This document shows positions 42,166 through 51,078 of a stretch of 64,000 nt of DNA, in pieces. The stretch comes from F0422 sp003992255 (GTDB lineage Bacteria > Bacillota > Negativicutes > Veillonellales > Veillonellaceae). The stretch covers positions 62,001-126,000 of the forward strand of contig NZ_RQVA01000002.1 in the NCBI RefSeq assembly GCF_003992255.1, written 5' to 3'. How positions within the stretch are numbered: the first letter of the stretch is position 1; every line of letters starts with the position of its first letter. The translations under genes and the position numbers were made by a program. The notes below the pieces were generated by a model. That model had not been told where the DNA came from. It saw only the letters and a program-made list of their open reading frames with translations, and did no database searches.

Positions 42166-43209
42166 ATGAAACGAGTGCGATTGGTTTGTATCTTTATAAT
42201 AGTCTTGGGAGGACTCTTTGGAGCAGGCCTGTGGCTAAGTGAATTGAAGCAAGCCGATGCAGATCATTTGGTGGTGCCAACTCGGTCGGAACTGACTGTA
42301 TATACAGATGGTGATCCTGACTTGATGATGGCGATTGGAAGAGCCTATGAAAAAGAAGCCCAAGTTAAAGTTCATATGATTCCTATAGGTCAAAAGCAAA
42401 TGGGGACTCGATTAGCTTTGCCAGAAGGAGAGCAACAAGGAGATCTAGTTATCTCTACTGTGCCTAATCTAGGACAAGGTGTCACGCATGGAGCGTTTCA
42501 TAGATTGCCTGCAAATATCACTCAAAATGTAGAGGATACCTTTCATGGAACCAATGAACAGTGGGTGGGTATATGGTATGATCCGTATGTATTTGCAGTC
42601 CATAATGATTTTTATAATGCTAAAGGGAAATACGTCAATACATGGTTTTCTTTGGCCTATACAGGACCTTGGCGCATTGCAGTGACAGACTTTGTGGCGG
42701 ATGAACGGGCAATTACATTGCTAAATACCTTTGGTGGTATTTATGGACAAGAAGGAGCTATATCGTACTTTGACAGTTTGCGACCGCACATTGTGCAGTA
42801 TGCAAAGGAATTACCATCTCCTGTGCGTATGGCAGCTATCGGTGATGTTGACATTGGCGTTGGTAGATATTCTGATGCCAAATTATATGAAGTTCATAAA
42901 TATCCTCTGACTATACTATATCCTAGAGAGGGTACGCCCTATGATATGATGGGGGTTGCCATTTTAAAAGGCACTACGAATGAAAGTGAAAGTAAAGCCT
43001 TTATTACATGGTTGCTTTCAGAGCGACTACAAGCCATATGGAAAGATAACGATGTGCATTATATAGCAACGATAGATACAATAGCATCTCATAAGGATAG
43101 GCAAGGGAATCCGTTAGTATTGTGGACCGGTGGTATTGCACAGGCAGAGGAAACAAAATTATTACAAGAATGGATACGACAAGTGCGTTTTAGAAAGGAT
43201 ACACCATGA
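42166..43209 (+). CDS. Solitary extracellular solute-binding protein
   Basis: 347 residues. N-terminal hydrophobic segment (8-27) with no lipobox Cys, so a cleaved signal (AxA at ADA near 37) or a membrane anchor. The rest has the two-lobed type 2 periplasmic binding fold of the iron/thiamine ABC group: LTVYTDGDPDLMMAIGRAYEKE, GIWYDPYVFAVHNDFYN, and MMGVAILKGTTNESESKAFITWLLS. Very good ribosome site (AAGGGGGTGA). No permease or ATPase is near; it sits between ygiQ and rimO and overlaps rimO by 4 bases. Substrate unknown. Confidence 0.82.
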   Translation: MKRVRLVCIFIIVLGGLFGAGLWLSELKQADADHLVVPTRSELTVYTDGDPDLMMAIGRAYEKEAQVKVHMIPIGQKQMGTRLALPEGEQQGDLVISTVPNLGQGVTHGAFHRLPANITQNVEDTFHGTNEQWVGIWYDPYVFAVHNDFYNAKGKYVNTWFSLAYTGPWRIAVTDFVADERAITLLNTFGGIYGQEGAISYFDSLRPHIVQYAKELPSPVRMAAIGDVDIGVGRYSDAKLYEVHKYPLTILYPREGTPYDMMGVAILKGTTNESESKAFITWLLSERLQAIWKDNDVHYIATIDTIASHKDRQGNPLVLWTGGIAQAEETKLLQEWIRQVRFRKDTP

Positions 43210-44546
43210 GTAAGTTGTTAGGTTATATTAGTTTAGGTTGCGCCAAGAATTTGGTGGATACAGAGGTGATGCTAGGAGCTTTACAAGATAATGGCTATGA
43301 AATCACAGAAGAGTTAGAAAAAGCAGAAATAATTATTATCAACACATGCACATTTATCGAGAAAGCAAAAGAAGAATCGATTAATACTATATTAGAGGCT
43401 GGTCAATACAAGCAATATGGAGACTGTAAAGGTCTTATCGTGGCGGGCTGTTTAAGTCAGCAATACCAAGAAGAATTGTTTACAGAAATTCCAGAAATTG
43501 ATGCCCTCATTGGTACAGGATCTTGGAATCGTATTATGGAAGCTGTGGAGGCTATTCAAAATGGTCAACGTATTTGTATCATGGATAGTATGACAAATAT
43601 GTATGATGAAGGTATGCCGCGTATGATGACGACACCGGATTACAGTGCGTATGTAAAAATCTCTGAAGGATGTAATAATGGCTGTACGTTCTGTATCATC
43701 CCAAAAGTGCGTGGGGCCTATCGTAGTCGTTCTATAGAGTCCATTGAACGAGAAGTGCAACAGTTGGCAGAAGCAGGCGTGAAAGAAGTCGTATTAATTG
43801 CCCAAGATACTACGTACTATGGAGCTGATTTGAACAATGGTACACCGTTGCTTTCAGAGCTGTTGAAACGGTTGGCAAAAATTGATGGTATCGAATGGAT
43901 TCGCATGTTGTACTTGTATCCAAAACATTTCTCTGATGAATTGTTAGAAACAATTATGACAGAACCAAAGGTGTGCAAGTATATCGACATGCCACTACAG
44001 CATATTAACAATACTGTGTTACAACGTATGAATCGTAAGGATACACGGGAAAACATTGTGGCCTTATTACATAAAATTCGCAATCGCAGTGAACATATTA
44101 CATTGCGCACATCCCTTATTGTAGGTTTCCCTGGAGAAACGGAAGAACAATTCCAAGAATTGGCAGATTTTGTCAAAGACATCCGCTTTGATCATATGGG
44201 TGTATTTACTTATTCCCAAGAGGATGGCACACCAGCGGGTATGATGGAAGACCAAATTCCAGAGGAAGTGAAAGAAGAACGATACCATACATTAATGGCG
44301 ATCCAAGCACAAGTCTCAGAGGAACATAATCGTGACTTAGAGGGAACGATTCATCAAGGTATGATAGAATCTATCGATGAAGTAGAGCCAGGTAAGTTTT
44401 TGGCACGAGGTCGTCTACAAATGCAGGCTCCTGACGTGGATGGCAACATGTATGTAGAAGATGTAACTGGACTGTCTGAAGGCGATATTGTGACTGTAAA
44501 AGTATCACAAGGTTTCGCTTATGACGTGGTAGTAGAAACTGTATAG
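43206..44546 (+). CDS. rimO: Ribosomal protein S12 methylthiotransferase
   Basis: Radical SAM enzyme adding a methylthio group to Asp of ribosomal protein S12; 446 residues. N-terminal UPF0004 domain with three cluster Cys (GCAKNLVDTE, INTCTFIEKAKEES, VAGCLSQQ), radical SAM motif SEGCNNGCTFCIIPKVRG, and a TRAM domain at the C-terminus. MGCAKN-like start and EDG...AGMM favour RimO over MiaB. In many Firmicutes pgsA lies between rimO and cinA; here cinA follows directly. Confidence 0.96.
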   Translation: MSKLLGYISLGCAKNLVDTEVMLGALQDNGYEITEELEKAEIIIINTCTFIEKAKEESINTILEAGQYKQYGDCKGLIVAGCLSQQYQEELFTEIPEIDALIGTGSWNRIMEAVEAIQNGQRICIMDSMTNMYDEGMPRMMTTPDYSAYVKISEGCNNGCTFCIIPKVRGAYRSRSIESIEREVQQLAEAGVKEVVLIAQDTTYYGADLNNGTPLLSELLKRLAKIDGIEWIRMLYLYPKHFSDELLETIMTEPKVCKYIDMPLQHINNTVLQRMNRKDTRENIVALLHKIRNRSEHITLRTSLIVGFPGETEEQFQELADFVKDIRFDHMGVFTYSQEDGTPAGMMEDQIPEEVKEERYHTLMAIQAQVSEEHNRDLEGTIHQGMIESIDEVEPGKFLARGRLQMQAPDVDGNMYVEDVTGLSEGDIVTVKVSQGFAYDVVVETV

Positions 44547-44558
44547 GATGGTGATAGC

Positions 44559-45794
44559 ATGATCGTAGAATTAATCTCTACAGGATCGGAATTATTACTA
44601 GGACATATTGTCAATACAAATGTAAAATGGCTTAGCGAAGAATTGAACAGTCGGGGCTATTCTGTGTCATACCAAACGACGGTAGGGGATAATCCTGAGC
44701 GTATGAAAGAAGTGTTTCAGAGAGCAGGGGAGCGAGCAGATATTGTGATCAGTTCTGGAGGCTTAGGTGCAACCCAGGGAGATATTACTCGTAAATCCTT
44801 AGCAGATGCGCTAGGATTGCCTTTGGTATTTCATGAAGAAGCAGGTCGTGAGGTAGATTCCTTTTATGAGAAACAAGGTAGGGTGAAACCTTACGAATCT
44901 GACCGAGATCGGTATTTACCAGAAGGGGCGAAGGTATTACATAATCCAGTAGGAGTAGCACCAGCAGTAGTAGTGGAGCAGGATAACACGGTATATATTT
45001 TATTACCAGGTCCTCCATCAGAATTACAAGGAACTTTTGTAGAAAGTGTGAGCCCCTTTTTAGAACAACGCTTTGGACAACAAGGAATTATCTATTCTGA
45101 GCGGTATGCTGTGTATGGATATCGTGAAATGCAACTCGAGACGCTGTTGCAAGACTTGATTCAGAATCAGCAGAACCCAACTATAGCACTATTGATCAAA
45201 CCAGGATATATTGAAATTCGTTTAACTGCAAAAGGCGAATCAAAAGTAGACTGTCAAGAGAAATTAGGTCCATGGAGATCTATCCTCTTAGAACGTTTGA
45301 AAGATATCCGTAGTTTAGATACATCGGTGTTGGAAGACTTTCACAAGTTGGCTGTAGAAAGAGGCGTTACCATAGGAACTGCTGAATCTTGTACAGGCGG
45401 CCTAGTAGGAAAAACATTGACTGACTTAGGTGGTAGCAGTGGATATTATCAGGGTGGTATTATTTCCTATGCGAATACGGTGAAAGAACAAGTATTAGGC
45501 GTATCATCAGATACATTGGCAGTACATGGTGCTGTCAGTGAAGAAACCGCTACAGAAATGGTAGAAGGTGTATTTCGTGTATTACATACAGACTATGCTA
45601 TTGCGACCACAGGGATAGCAGGTCCCGGCGGTGGCAGTCAAGAAAAGCCAGTAGGTCTTGTGTATATCGGTATTGGTGCACCACGAGGTATTACTGTACA
45701 TAAAGAGATATTTATAGGGGATCGTGACAGTATCCGTAAAAGTGTAGCGGAACGAGCGATTCAATATGTATATAAAGAATTAATAGAAAGGTAG
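44559..45794 (+). CDS. cinA: CinA family competence/damage protein
   Basis: 411 residues with the N-terminal MoaB/MogA-like domain (VELISTGSELLLGHIVNTN, ISSGGLGATQGDITRK, LLPGPPSEL) and the C-terminal nicotinamide-mononucleotide deamidase domain (VTIGTAESCTGGLVGKTLTD, YAIATTGIAGPGGGSQEKPVGLVYIG). Full-length enzymes act on NMN and ADP-ribose. Four bases separate it from recA, the conserved cinA-recA pairing linked to competence in some Firmicutes. Confidence 0.95.
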   Translation: MIVELISTGSELLLGHIVNTNVKWLSEELNSRGYSVSYQTTVGDNPERMKEVFQRAGERADIVISSGGLGATQGDITRKSLADALGLPLVFHEEAGREVDSFYEKQGRVKPYESDRDRYLPEGAKVLHNPVGVAPAVVVEQDNTVYILLPGPPSELQGTFVESVSPFLEQRFGQQGIIYSERYAVYGYREMQLETLLQDLIQNQQNPTIALLIKPGYIEIRLTAKGESKVDCQEKLGPWRSILLERLKDIRSLDTSVLEDFHKLAVERGVTIGTAESCTGGLVGKTLTDLGGSSGYYQGGIISYANTVKEQVLGVSSDTLAVHGAVSEETATEMVEGVFRVLHTDYAIATTGIAGPGGGSQEKPVGLVYIGIGAPRGITVHKEIFIGDRDSIRKSVAERAIQYVYKELIER

Positions 45795-45798
45795 AACA

Positions 45799-46908
45799 AT
45801 GGCAAAGGATAAAGCAAAAGAAGCAGCAATTGATATGAAAAGTGGATCTCAAGAAGATCGTATGAGAGCCTTAGAAGGGGCTTTAAAACAAATTGAAAAA
45901 GATTTCGGTCAAGGTGCAATCATGCGCATGGGCGAAGCGGCTGATAAAATGAACATTGAAGTCATTTCTACAGGTGTGTTGGCCTTGGACTTGGCAGTTG
46001 GTGTAGGCGGATTCCCACGGGGCCGTATTATTGAAATTTATGGACCAGAATCTTCTGGTAAAACTACGGTGGCTTTACATGCAGCAGCAGAAGCGCAACG
46101 CAATGGTGGCGTTGTTGCCTTTATCGATGCGGAACATGCCTTAGACCCTGTGTATGCGAAAAAATTAGGTGTAGATATCAATAGCTTGTTGATTTCCCAA
46201 CCAGATAATGGTGAACAAGGATTAGAAATTACTGAGGCTTTGGTTCGCTCTGGTGCAGTAGACTTAATCGTTGTGGACTCCGTAGCGGCCTTAACACCTA
46301 AAGTAGAGATTGATGGTGAGATGACAGATGCTCACGTTGGGGTACATGCGCGTTTGATGAGTAAAGCATTGCGTAAATTAACAAGCTCCATCAGTAAAAC
46401 TAGAACGGTTATTATCTTTATTAACCAATTACGTGAAAAAGTAGGCGTTATGTTTGGTAACCCAGAAACAACTACGGGTGGTCGTGCTTTAAAATTCTAC
46501 TCTACTATCCGTTTAGATGTACGTAAAGGGGAAGCGTTGACTTCTGCTAAAGAACATGTAGGTAACCGTACAAAAGTAAAAGTTGTGAAAAATAAAGTAG
46601 CCCCTCCATTCAAAGTCGCAGAATTTGATTTGATGTTTGGGGAAGGTGTTTCCTATGAAGGTACATTGATTGATATCGGTGCCAATATTGAAGTGATTAA
46701 AAAGTCTGGTGCCTGGTATTCTTATAATGGAGAACGTATGGGTCAAGGTAAAGAAGCGGCTAAAGTATTCTTGAAAGAAAACCCTCAAATTGCCCAAGAA
46801 ATTGACTCTATCATTCGTGATACATTAGCAGCGGAACCATTGAATGTCCTTGGACATGACGATGAAGCTGATGCAGTTACTGATACAGTGGCAGCAGATA
46901 TAGAATAA
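45799..46908 (+). CDS. recA: Recombinase RecA
   Basis: 369 residues. Walker A GPESSGKTTVALHA near 75, DAEHALDPVYAKKLGV, DSVAALTPKVEIDGEMTD, L2 region MFGNPETTTGGRALKFY, C-terminal acidic tail. GAAAGG precedes the ATG. It is only four bases from cinA, so it depends on the upstream operon promoter or a promoter inside cinA; I saw no SOS-type operator in the short gap. Overlaps recX as TAATG. Confidence 0.98.
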   Translation: MAKDKAKEAAIDMKSGSQEDRMRALEGALKQIEKDFGQGAIMRMGEAADKMNIEVISTGVLALDLAVGVGGFPRGRIIEIYGPESSGKTTVALHAAAEAQRNGGVVAFIDAEHALDPVYAKKLGVDINSLLISQPDNGEQGLEITEALVRSGAVDLIVVDSVAALTPKVEIDGEMTDAHVGVHARLMSKALRKLTSSISKTRTVIIFINQLREKVGVMFGNPETTTGGRALKFYSTIRLDVRKGEALTSAKEHVGNRTKVKVVKNKVAPPFKVAEFDLMFGEGVSYEGTLIDIGANIEVIKKSGAWYSYNGERMGQGKEAAKVFLKENPQIAQEIDSIIRDTLAAEPLNVLGHDDEADAVTDTVAADIE

Positions 46909-47411
46909 TGGCATTCTCTAGAAGTGGTGATAAGGATTGGAATTTCTCTAGTGCTTTAGATCAGGCTTTGCGTTTATTGTGCCCCAGGTCGTTAAGTACT
47001 CTGGAATTACGACGTAAATTATCACAAAGGTCCGTACCCAGTGAACTCATTGCGGAAGTGGAAGAAAAATTAATAGAATTGTCGTACTTGGATGATGATG
47101 AACTAGCAGAAGAAGCCTTGCGATCGTATATAGAGGCTGAAAAATATAGTACTTATTATATCCGTGAAAAGATGCGTGAACGAGGGTTGGACGTGTCTTG
47201 CATATTAGATGACTATGATGAATGTTCGGTGGCTGTCAATTTGCTAGACCAACGATTTTCTATTTCTGATGAAAGTTTACTAGAAGAAATAGAACGCGGC
47301 GAAGCGGAGAAGCTGAATAAGAAAAAAATAATTTATTTTTTAAAGAACAGAGGATTCGCTGTGAGTACAATTCAAAGTATATGTCATGAATGGAGCCCCT
47401 ACCTTGAGTAG
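46908..47411 (+). CDS. recX: Regulatory protein RecX
   Basis: Modulator of RecA filaments; 167 residues, three-helix repeats: ALDQALRLLCPRSLSTLELRRKL, VEEKLIELSYLDDDELAEEAL, and a C-terminal KLNKKKIIYFLKNRGFAVSTI. Start overlaps the recA stop. The terminator hairpin covers its last codons and stop. Confidence 0.9.
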   Translation: MAFSRSGDKDWNFSSALDQALRLLCPRSLSTLELRRKLSQRSVPSELIAEVEEKLIELSYLDDDELAEEALRSYIEAEKYSTYYIREKMRERGLDVSCILDDYDECSVAVNLLDQRFSISDESLLEEIERGEAEKLNKKKIIYFLKNRGFAVSTIQSICHEWSPYLE

Positions 47412-47419
47412 GGGCTTTA
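47394..47419 (+). terminator. Terminator overlapping the recX stop
   Basis: AGCCCCTAC pairs with GTAGGGGCT around TTGAG-type loop; TTTAT follows. The stop codon is inside the right arm. Confidence 0.75.
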
Positions 47420-47421
47420 TC

Positions 47422-47450
47422 TTGACATTCCACTGTGTATGGACTACAAT
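47422..47450 (+). promoter_or_regulatory. Promoter of rny
   Basis: TTGACA (47422-47427), 17-base spacer, TACAAT (47445-47450), directly after the recX terminator. Predicted leader about 100 nt. Confidence 0.75.
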
Positions 47451-47509
47451 TATAATAGCCTTAATAATAAGCAAAATAAAATTTAAAAAAGCAAAATGGG
47501 CGAGAAACC

Positions 47510-47542
47510 GGGGAAGCGGATGTATCGACTTCTCCTTTTTTT
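47510..47542 (+). terminator. Terminator inside the rny leader (possible attenuator)
   Basis: GGGGAAG (47510-47516) pairs with CTTCTCC (47529-47535), followed by T7 (47536-47542). It lies between the promoter and the rny ribosome site, so readthrough is needed for rny expression. Confidence 0.7.
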
Positions 47543-47555
47543 ATGCATGTAGGAG

Positions 47556-49103
47556 GTGAAAACGATTTTAGAATACAGCATTATTGCCGTAGTAATGGTA
47601 TTAGTTGGTCTTGGAGTAGGCTATTTATTGCGTCGCAATATTGCAGAAGGTAAGCTGAATAAGGCTGAGACAGAAGCGGCACGAATTGTGGCAGACGGAG
47701 AGCGTTTAGCAGAGTCTAAGAAAAAAGAAGCATTACTGGAAGCAAAAGAAGAAATTCACAAATTGCGCGCTGATGTAGATAAAGAAAATCGGGATCGACG
47801 TAATGAGTTACAACGTCTTGAACGACGCATATTGCAAAAAGAAGAGCAATTGGACAAAAAGCTTGATAGTATTGAGCGTAAAGAAGAGTCCTTACATCAT
47901 AAGGAACGCAATTTAGAAAAAGCGGAAGAAAAAATCGAAGTATTACATCAACAACAAATGGAAGAGTTAGAACGTATTTCTAGCTTAACATTTGATGAAG
48001 CAAAACAAATTTTGCTTACAAAAGTGGAACAAGAGATTCGTCATGATACTGCTGTGATGCTCAAAGAATTAGAGCAACAAGCAAAAGAAGAAGCAGAAAA
48101 AAATGCTAGAGAAATTATCTCTATGGCGATTCAACGATGTGCGGCTGATCATGTAGCAGAATCTACTGTATCAGTAGTTACATTACCTAATGATGAAATG
48201 AAGGGCCGAATCATTGGTCGTGAAGGCCGAAACATTCGTGCTTTAGAAACACTGACTGGTATCGATTTAATTATTGATGACACACCAGAAGCTGTTATCT
48301 TATCTGGATTTGATCCGATTCGTCGCGAAGTAGCTCGCATTGCATTGGAGAAATTGATTGTAGATGGACGTATCCATCCAGCTCGTATTGAAGAAATGGT
48401 TGAGAAAGCTCGCCGTGAGGTGGAAAACACAATCAAAGAGGCTGGTGAACAAGCTACATTTGAAGCTGATGTACACGGTTTACATCCAGAAGTAATTCGT
48501 ACACTTGGTAGATTGAAATATCGTACAAGCTATGGACAGAATGTGTTAAAACATTCTGTTGAGGTATCTCATTTGGCAGGCATGATGGCAGCAGAATTAG
48601 GCTGTGACGTTGTGTTAGCTAAACGCGGTGGTTTGTTACATGATATTGGTAAAGCCTTAACTCATGAAATTGAAGGATCTCATGTAGAAATCGGCGTAGA
48701 TATCGCCAAGAAATATCATGAAAGTGCATTAGTACAAAACTGTATCGGTGCTCATCATGGTGATGAAGAGTTCAAATCTGTAGAGGCTGTGTTAGTGGCA
48801 GCAGCAGATGCTATTTCTGCAGCGCGTCCAGGTGCACGCCGTGAAACATTAGAAAATTATTTGAAACGATTATCTAAGTTAGAAGAGATTGCAGAATCCT
48901 TTGAAGGCGTTGAAAAATGCTTTGCTATCCAAGCAGGTCGCGAGATCCGCGTGATGGTAAAACCTGATAAAGTAGACGATGTAGAAGCTAACTTATTAGT
49001 GCGTGATATTATAAAACGCATTGAAAACGAATTAGAATATCCAGGACAAATAAAAGTTGTGGTAATTCGTGAAACACGAGTCGTAGATTACGCAAAAAAA
49101 TAA
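47556..49103 (+). CDS. rny: Ribonuclease Y
   Basis: Membrane-anchored endoribonuclease that starts mRNA decay; about 512-515 residues. N-terminal transmembrane helix (SIIAVVMVLVGLGVGYLL), long coiled coil (about 30-200), KH domain (DEMKGRIIGREGRNIRALETLTG), HD domain (HSVEVSHLAGMMAAELG, LLHDIGKALTHEIEGSHVEIG). The start is unusual. The frame opens with GTG at 47556, but the perfect site AGGAGGTGA (47551-47559) covers that codon; ATT at 47565 has ideal spacing. The first in-frame ATG (47595) would cut the membrane helix. Preceded by a leader with a terminator. Confidence 0.95.
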   Translation: MKTILEYSIIAVVMVLVGLGVGYLLRRNIAEGKLNKAETEAARIVADGERLAESKKKEALLEAKEEIHKLRADVDKENRDRRNELQRLERRILQKEEQLDKKLDSIERKEESLHHKERNLEKAEEKIEVLHQQQMEELERISSLTFDEAKQILLTKVEQEIRHDTAVMLKELEQQAKEEAEKNAREIISMAIQRCAADHVAESTVSVVTLPNDEMKGRIIGREGRNIRALETLTGIDLIIDDTPEAVILSGFDPIRREVARIALEKLIVDGRIHPARIEEMVEKARREVENTIKEAGEQATFEADVHGLHPEVIRTLGRLKYRTSYGQNVLKHSVEVSHLAGMMAAELGCDVVLAKRGGLLHDIGKALTHEIEGSHVEIGVDIAKKYHESALVQNCIGAHHGDEEFKSVEAVLVAAADAISAARPGARRETLENYLKRLSKLEEIAESFEGVEKCFAIQAGREIRVMVKPDKVDDVEANLLVRDIIKRIENELEYPGQIKVVVIRETRVVDYAKK

Positions 49104-49118
49104 TCTGCATAAGTGGTT

Positions 49119-49152
49119 GGAGCAGCCTCGGCTGCTCTAACTTCTTTTTTTT
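49119..49152 (+). terminator. Terminator of rny
   Basis: GAGCAGCC and GGCTGCTC form the stem, TAACTTC then T8 follows. The rest of 49104-49293 shows no clear promoter for dnaG and no gene. Confidence 0.8.
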
Positions 49153-49293
49153 CAGAGTATATAAATTTTGCATATATATTGTGAAGAAAAAGAAAGCACC
49201 ACAAGTAGGAGTTTTTCTGTTGATGTAGAATACTATTAAATAGGGAAAATTAAAATTTTGTAATCCGTATAGTCGATAATTTAGGAGAATGAC

Positions 49294-51060
49294 ATGAGCA
49301 AGTTTTTTAGCGATGAAATAATTGAACAAGTCAAAGATGCTAATGATATTGTATCTGTCATTTCTGAGCATATTTCACTTAAGAAAAAGGGGAAAAATTA
49401 CTGGGGCTGTTGTCCATTTCATAATGAAAAGACGCCTTCCTTTAGTGTGACCCCTGAAAAGGGCTTTTTTTATTGCTTTGGTTGTCGTGAATCAGGTAAT
49501 GTTATTAGCTTTCTGATGAAATATGATAATTTAACATTCCCCGAAGCTATTGAGCGGTTGGCGAATCGTGCGAATATCGCCTTACCAGAACGCAATGTAT
49601 CTTCGGCAGAGCGAAAGCGCATGGCTCATAAAGAGTTACTCTATGAAATCAATGAACTAGCGGCTACGTTCTTTCATAATTGCTTAATAAAAACAGAATT
49701 AGGTAAGGAGGGCCTCGAGTATTTGTTGCGTAGAGGTCTTACGATGGATACCATAGAAAAGTTTCGACTTGGGTTTGCCCCAGATGGGTGGGATAAACTG
49801 TATCATGCCTTTACAGGACGTGGGATTGATGCCAATGTCCTGGTAGAACTAGGATTGTGTCGCAAGAATGAGCAGCAGAAAATCTACGACTATTATAGAA
49901 AACGGGTTATGTTTCCTATTATGGATGCAAAAGGACACGTATTAGGATTTGGAGGACGTGTATTAGATGACAGTAACCCCAAATACTTGAACTCTCCCGA
50001 GTCAGAGATATTTAATAAGGGGCATCTATTATTTGCATTTAATCAATCGTACCGTACCATTCGAGAAAGAAAGCAAGCCATTCTTGTTGAAGGGTATATG
50101 GATGTGCTGAGTGCTCACAATGCTGGCATTACCAATGTGGTGGCCTCTTTGGGAACGGCTTATACAAAAGATCATGGTCGTTTATTAATGCGTCAAGCTG
50201 AAGAAATTGTATTGGCCTATGATATGGATGGAGCTGGTCGAACTGCGGCAAAGCGTGCTATAGAACTACTGCAAAATACAGAATTTTCAGTAAAAGTCTT
50301 ATCTATGCCAGATGGTAAGGATCCTGACGAATATATCAAGAATCATGGGGCACAGGCATGGCAAGAATTGGTGGATGCAGCGCCTAGTGATTTTGAGTTT
50401 TTACTGAATGAAAGTTTAATACATCATGATACGAATTCACCAGAGGGAAAACGGGCTGTGTTAGAAGAGCTATTTCCGTTCATTGCAGGGCATGAAAGCC
50501 AGGTGCGACGCGAGGAATATTTAAAAGCATTAGCCCTTCCACTATGGATGGATGTGAGTACGATTCTTACCTACTTTAGACAGTTCGCTCGTCAGGGAAA
50601 AATAGAAGTAAAACAGCAGGTGCAAGCGCCTAAACAGGAAACGTTTACCGACGAAGAGGAATTGCTGTATTGGGCAGGTAGGGATAAGGATATCTATGCA
50701 CTAGTGCACCAATACATTAGTGAAGAGGACTTAACTAATCCTTTTAATATTACGTATTATAAAGGGATTGGAAAGATTGTTGAAAGTGGAGAAGAACTTT
50801 CAGAGGTGGCATTAGAAGCACAGTTAGATACAGAGTCATGGCACTTATTTGGTAAGTGGTCTGTTCTTATCGAACGGGAAATGAGAGAAGACATATTACA
50901 TGGACTCATCCGCAGTGTACGTTTGAAATCACTGCGCAATCAGTATAAGGAACATAGTCGATTAGCGGATCAGTTAAGCCGATCCAATGATCCAAGATTT
51001 ATAGAAGAATTACGCATATGTCAGGATTTACAGGAATTAATTAAACAGTGGTCCGCATAG
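49294..51060 (+). CDS. dnaG: DNA primase
   Basis: 588 residues. N-terminal zinc-binding domain (CCPFHNEKTPSFSV, FYCFGCRESGN; a CHC2-type site), RNA polymerase core with KRVMFPIMDAKGHVLGFGGRVL, Toprim motifs ILVEGYMDVLSAH and LAYDMDGAGRTAA, and a C-terminal DnaB-binding domain. AGGAG precedes the ATG. Forms the conserved dnaG-rpoD macromolecular synthesis operon without rpsU. Confidence 0.96.
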   Translation: MSKFFSDEIIEQVKDANDIVSVISEHISLKKKGKNYWGCCPFHNEKTPSFSVTPEKGFFYCFGCRESGNVISFLMKYDNLTFPEAIERLANRANIALPERNVSSAERKRMAHKELLYEINELAATFFHNCLIKTELGKEGLEYLLRRGLTMDTIEKFRLGFAPDGWDKLYHAFTGRGIDANVLVELGLCRKNEQQKIYDYYRKRVMFPIMDAKGHVLGFGGRVLDDSNPKYLNSPESEIFNKGHLLFAFNQSYRTIRERKQAILVEGYMDVLSAHNAGITNVVASLGTAYTKDHGRLLMRQAEEIVLAYDMDGAGRTAAKRAIELLQNTEFSVKVLSMPDGKDPDEYIKNHGAQAWQELVDAAPSDFEFLLNESLIHHDTNSPEGKRAVLEELFPFIAGHESQVRREEYLKALALPLWMDVSTILTYFRQFARQGKIEVKQQVQAPKQETFTDEEELLYWAGRDKDIYALVHQYISEEDLTNPFNITYYKGIGKIVESGEELSEVALEAQLDTESWHLFGKWSVLIEREMREDILHGLIRSVRLKSLRNQYKEHSRLADQLSRSNDPRFIEELRICQDLQELIKQWSA

Positions 51061-51078
51061 AATGAAAGGAAGAGCATC

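Noticed and set aside
45770..45798. LexA-type SOS operator upstream of recA
   Set aside because: Only four bases separate cinA and recA and no dyad of SOS type was seen in the sequence just upstream.
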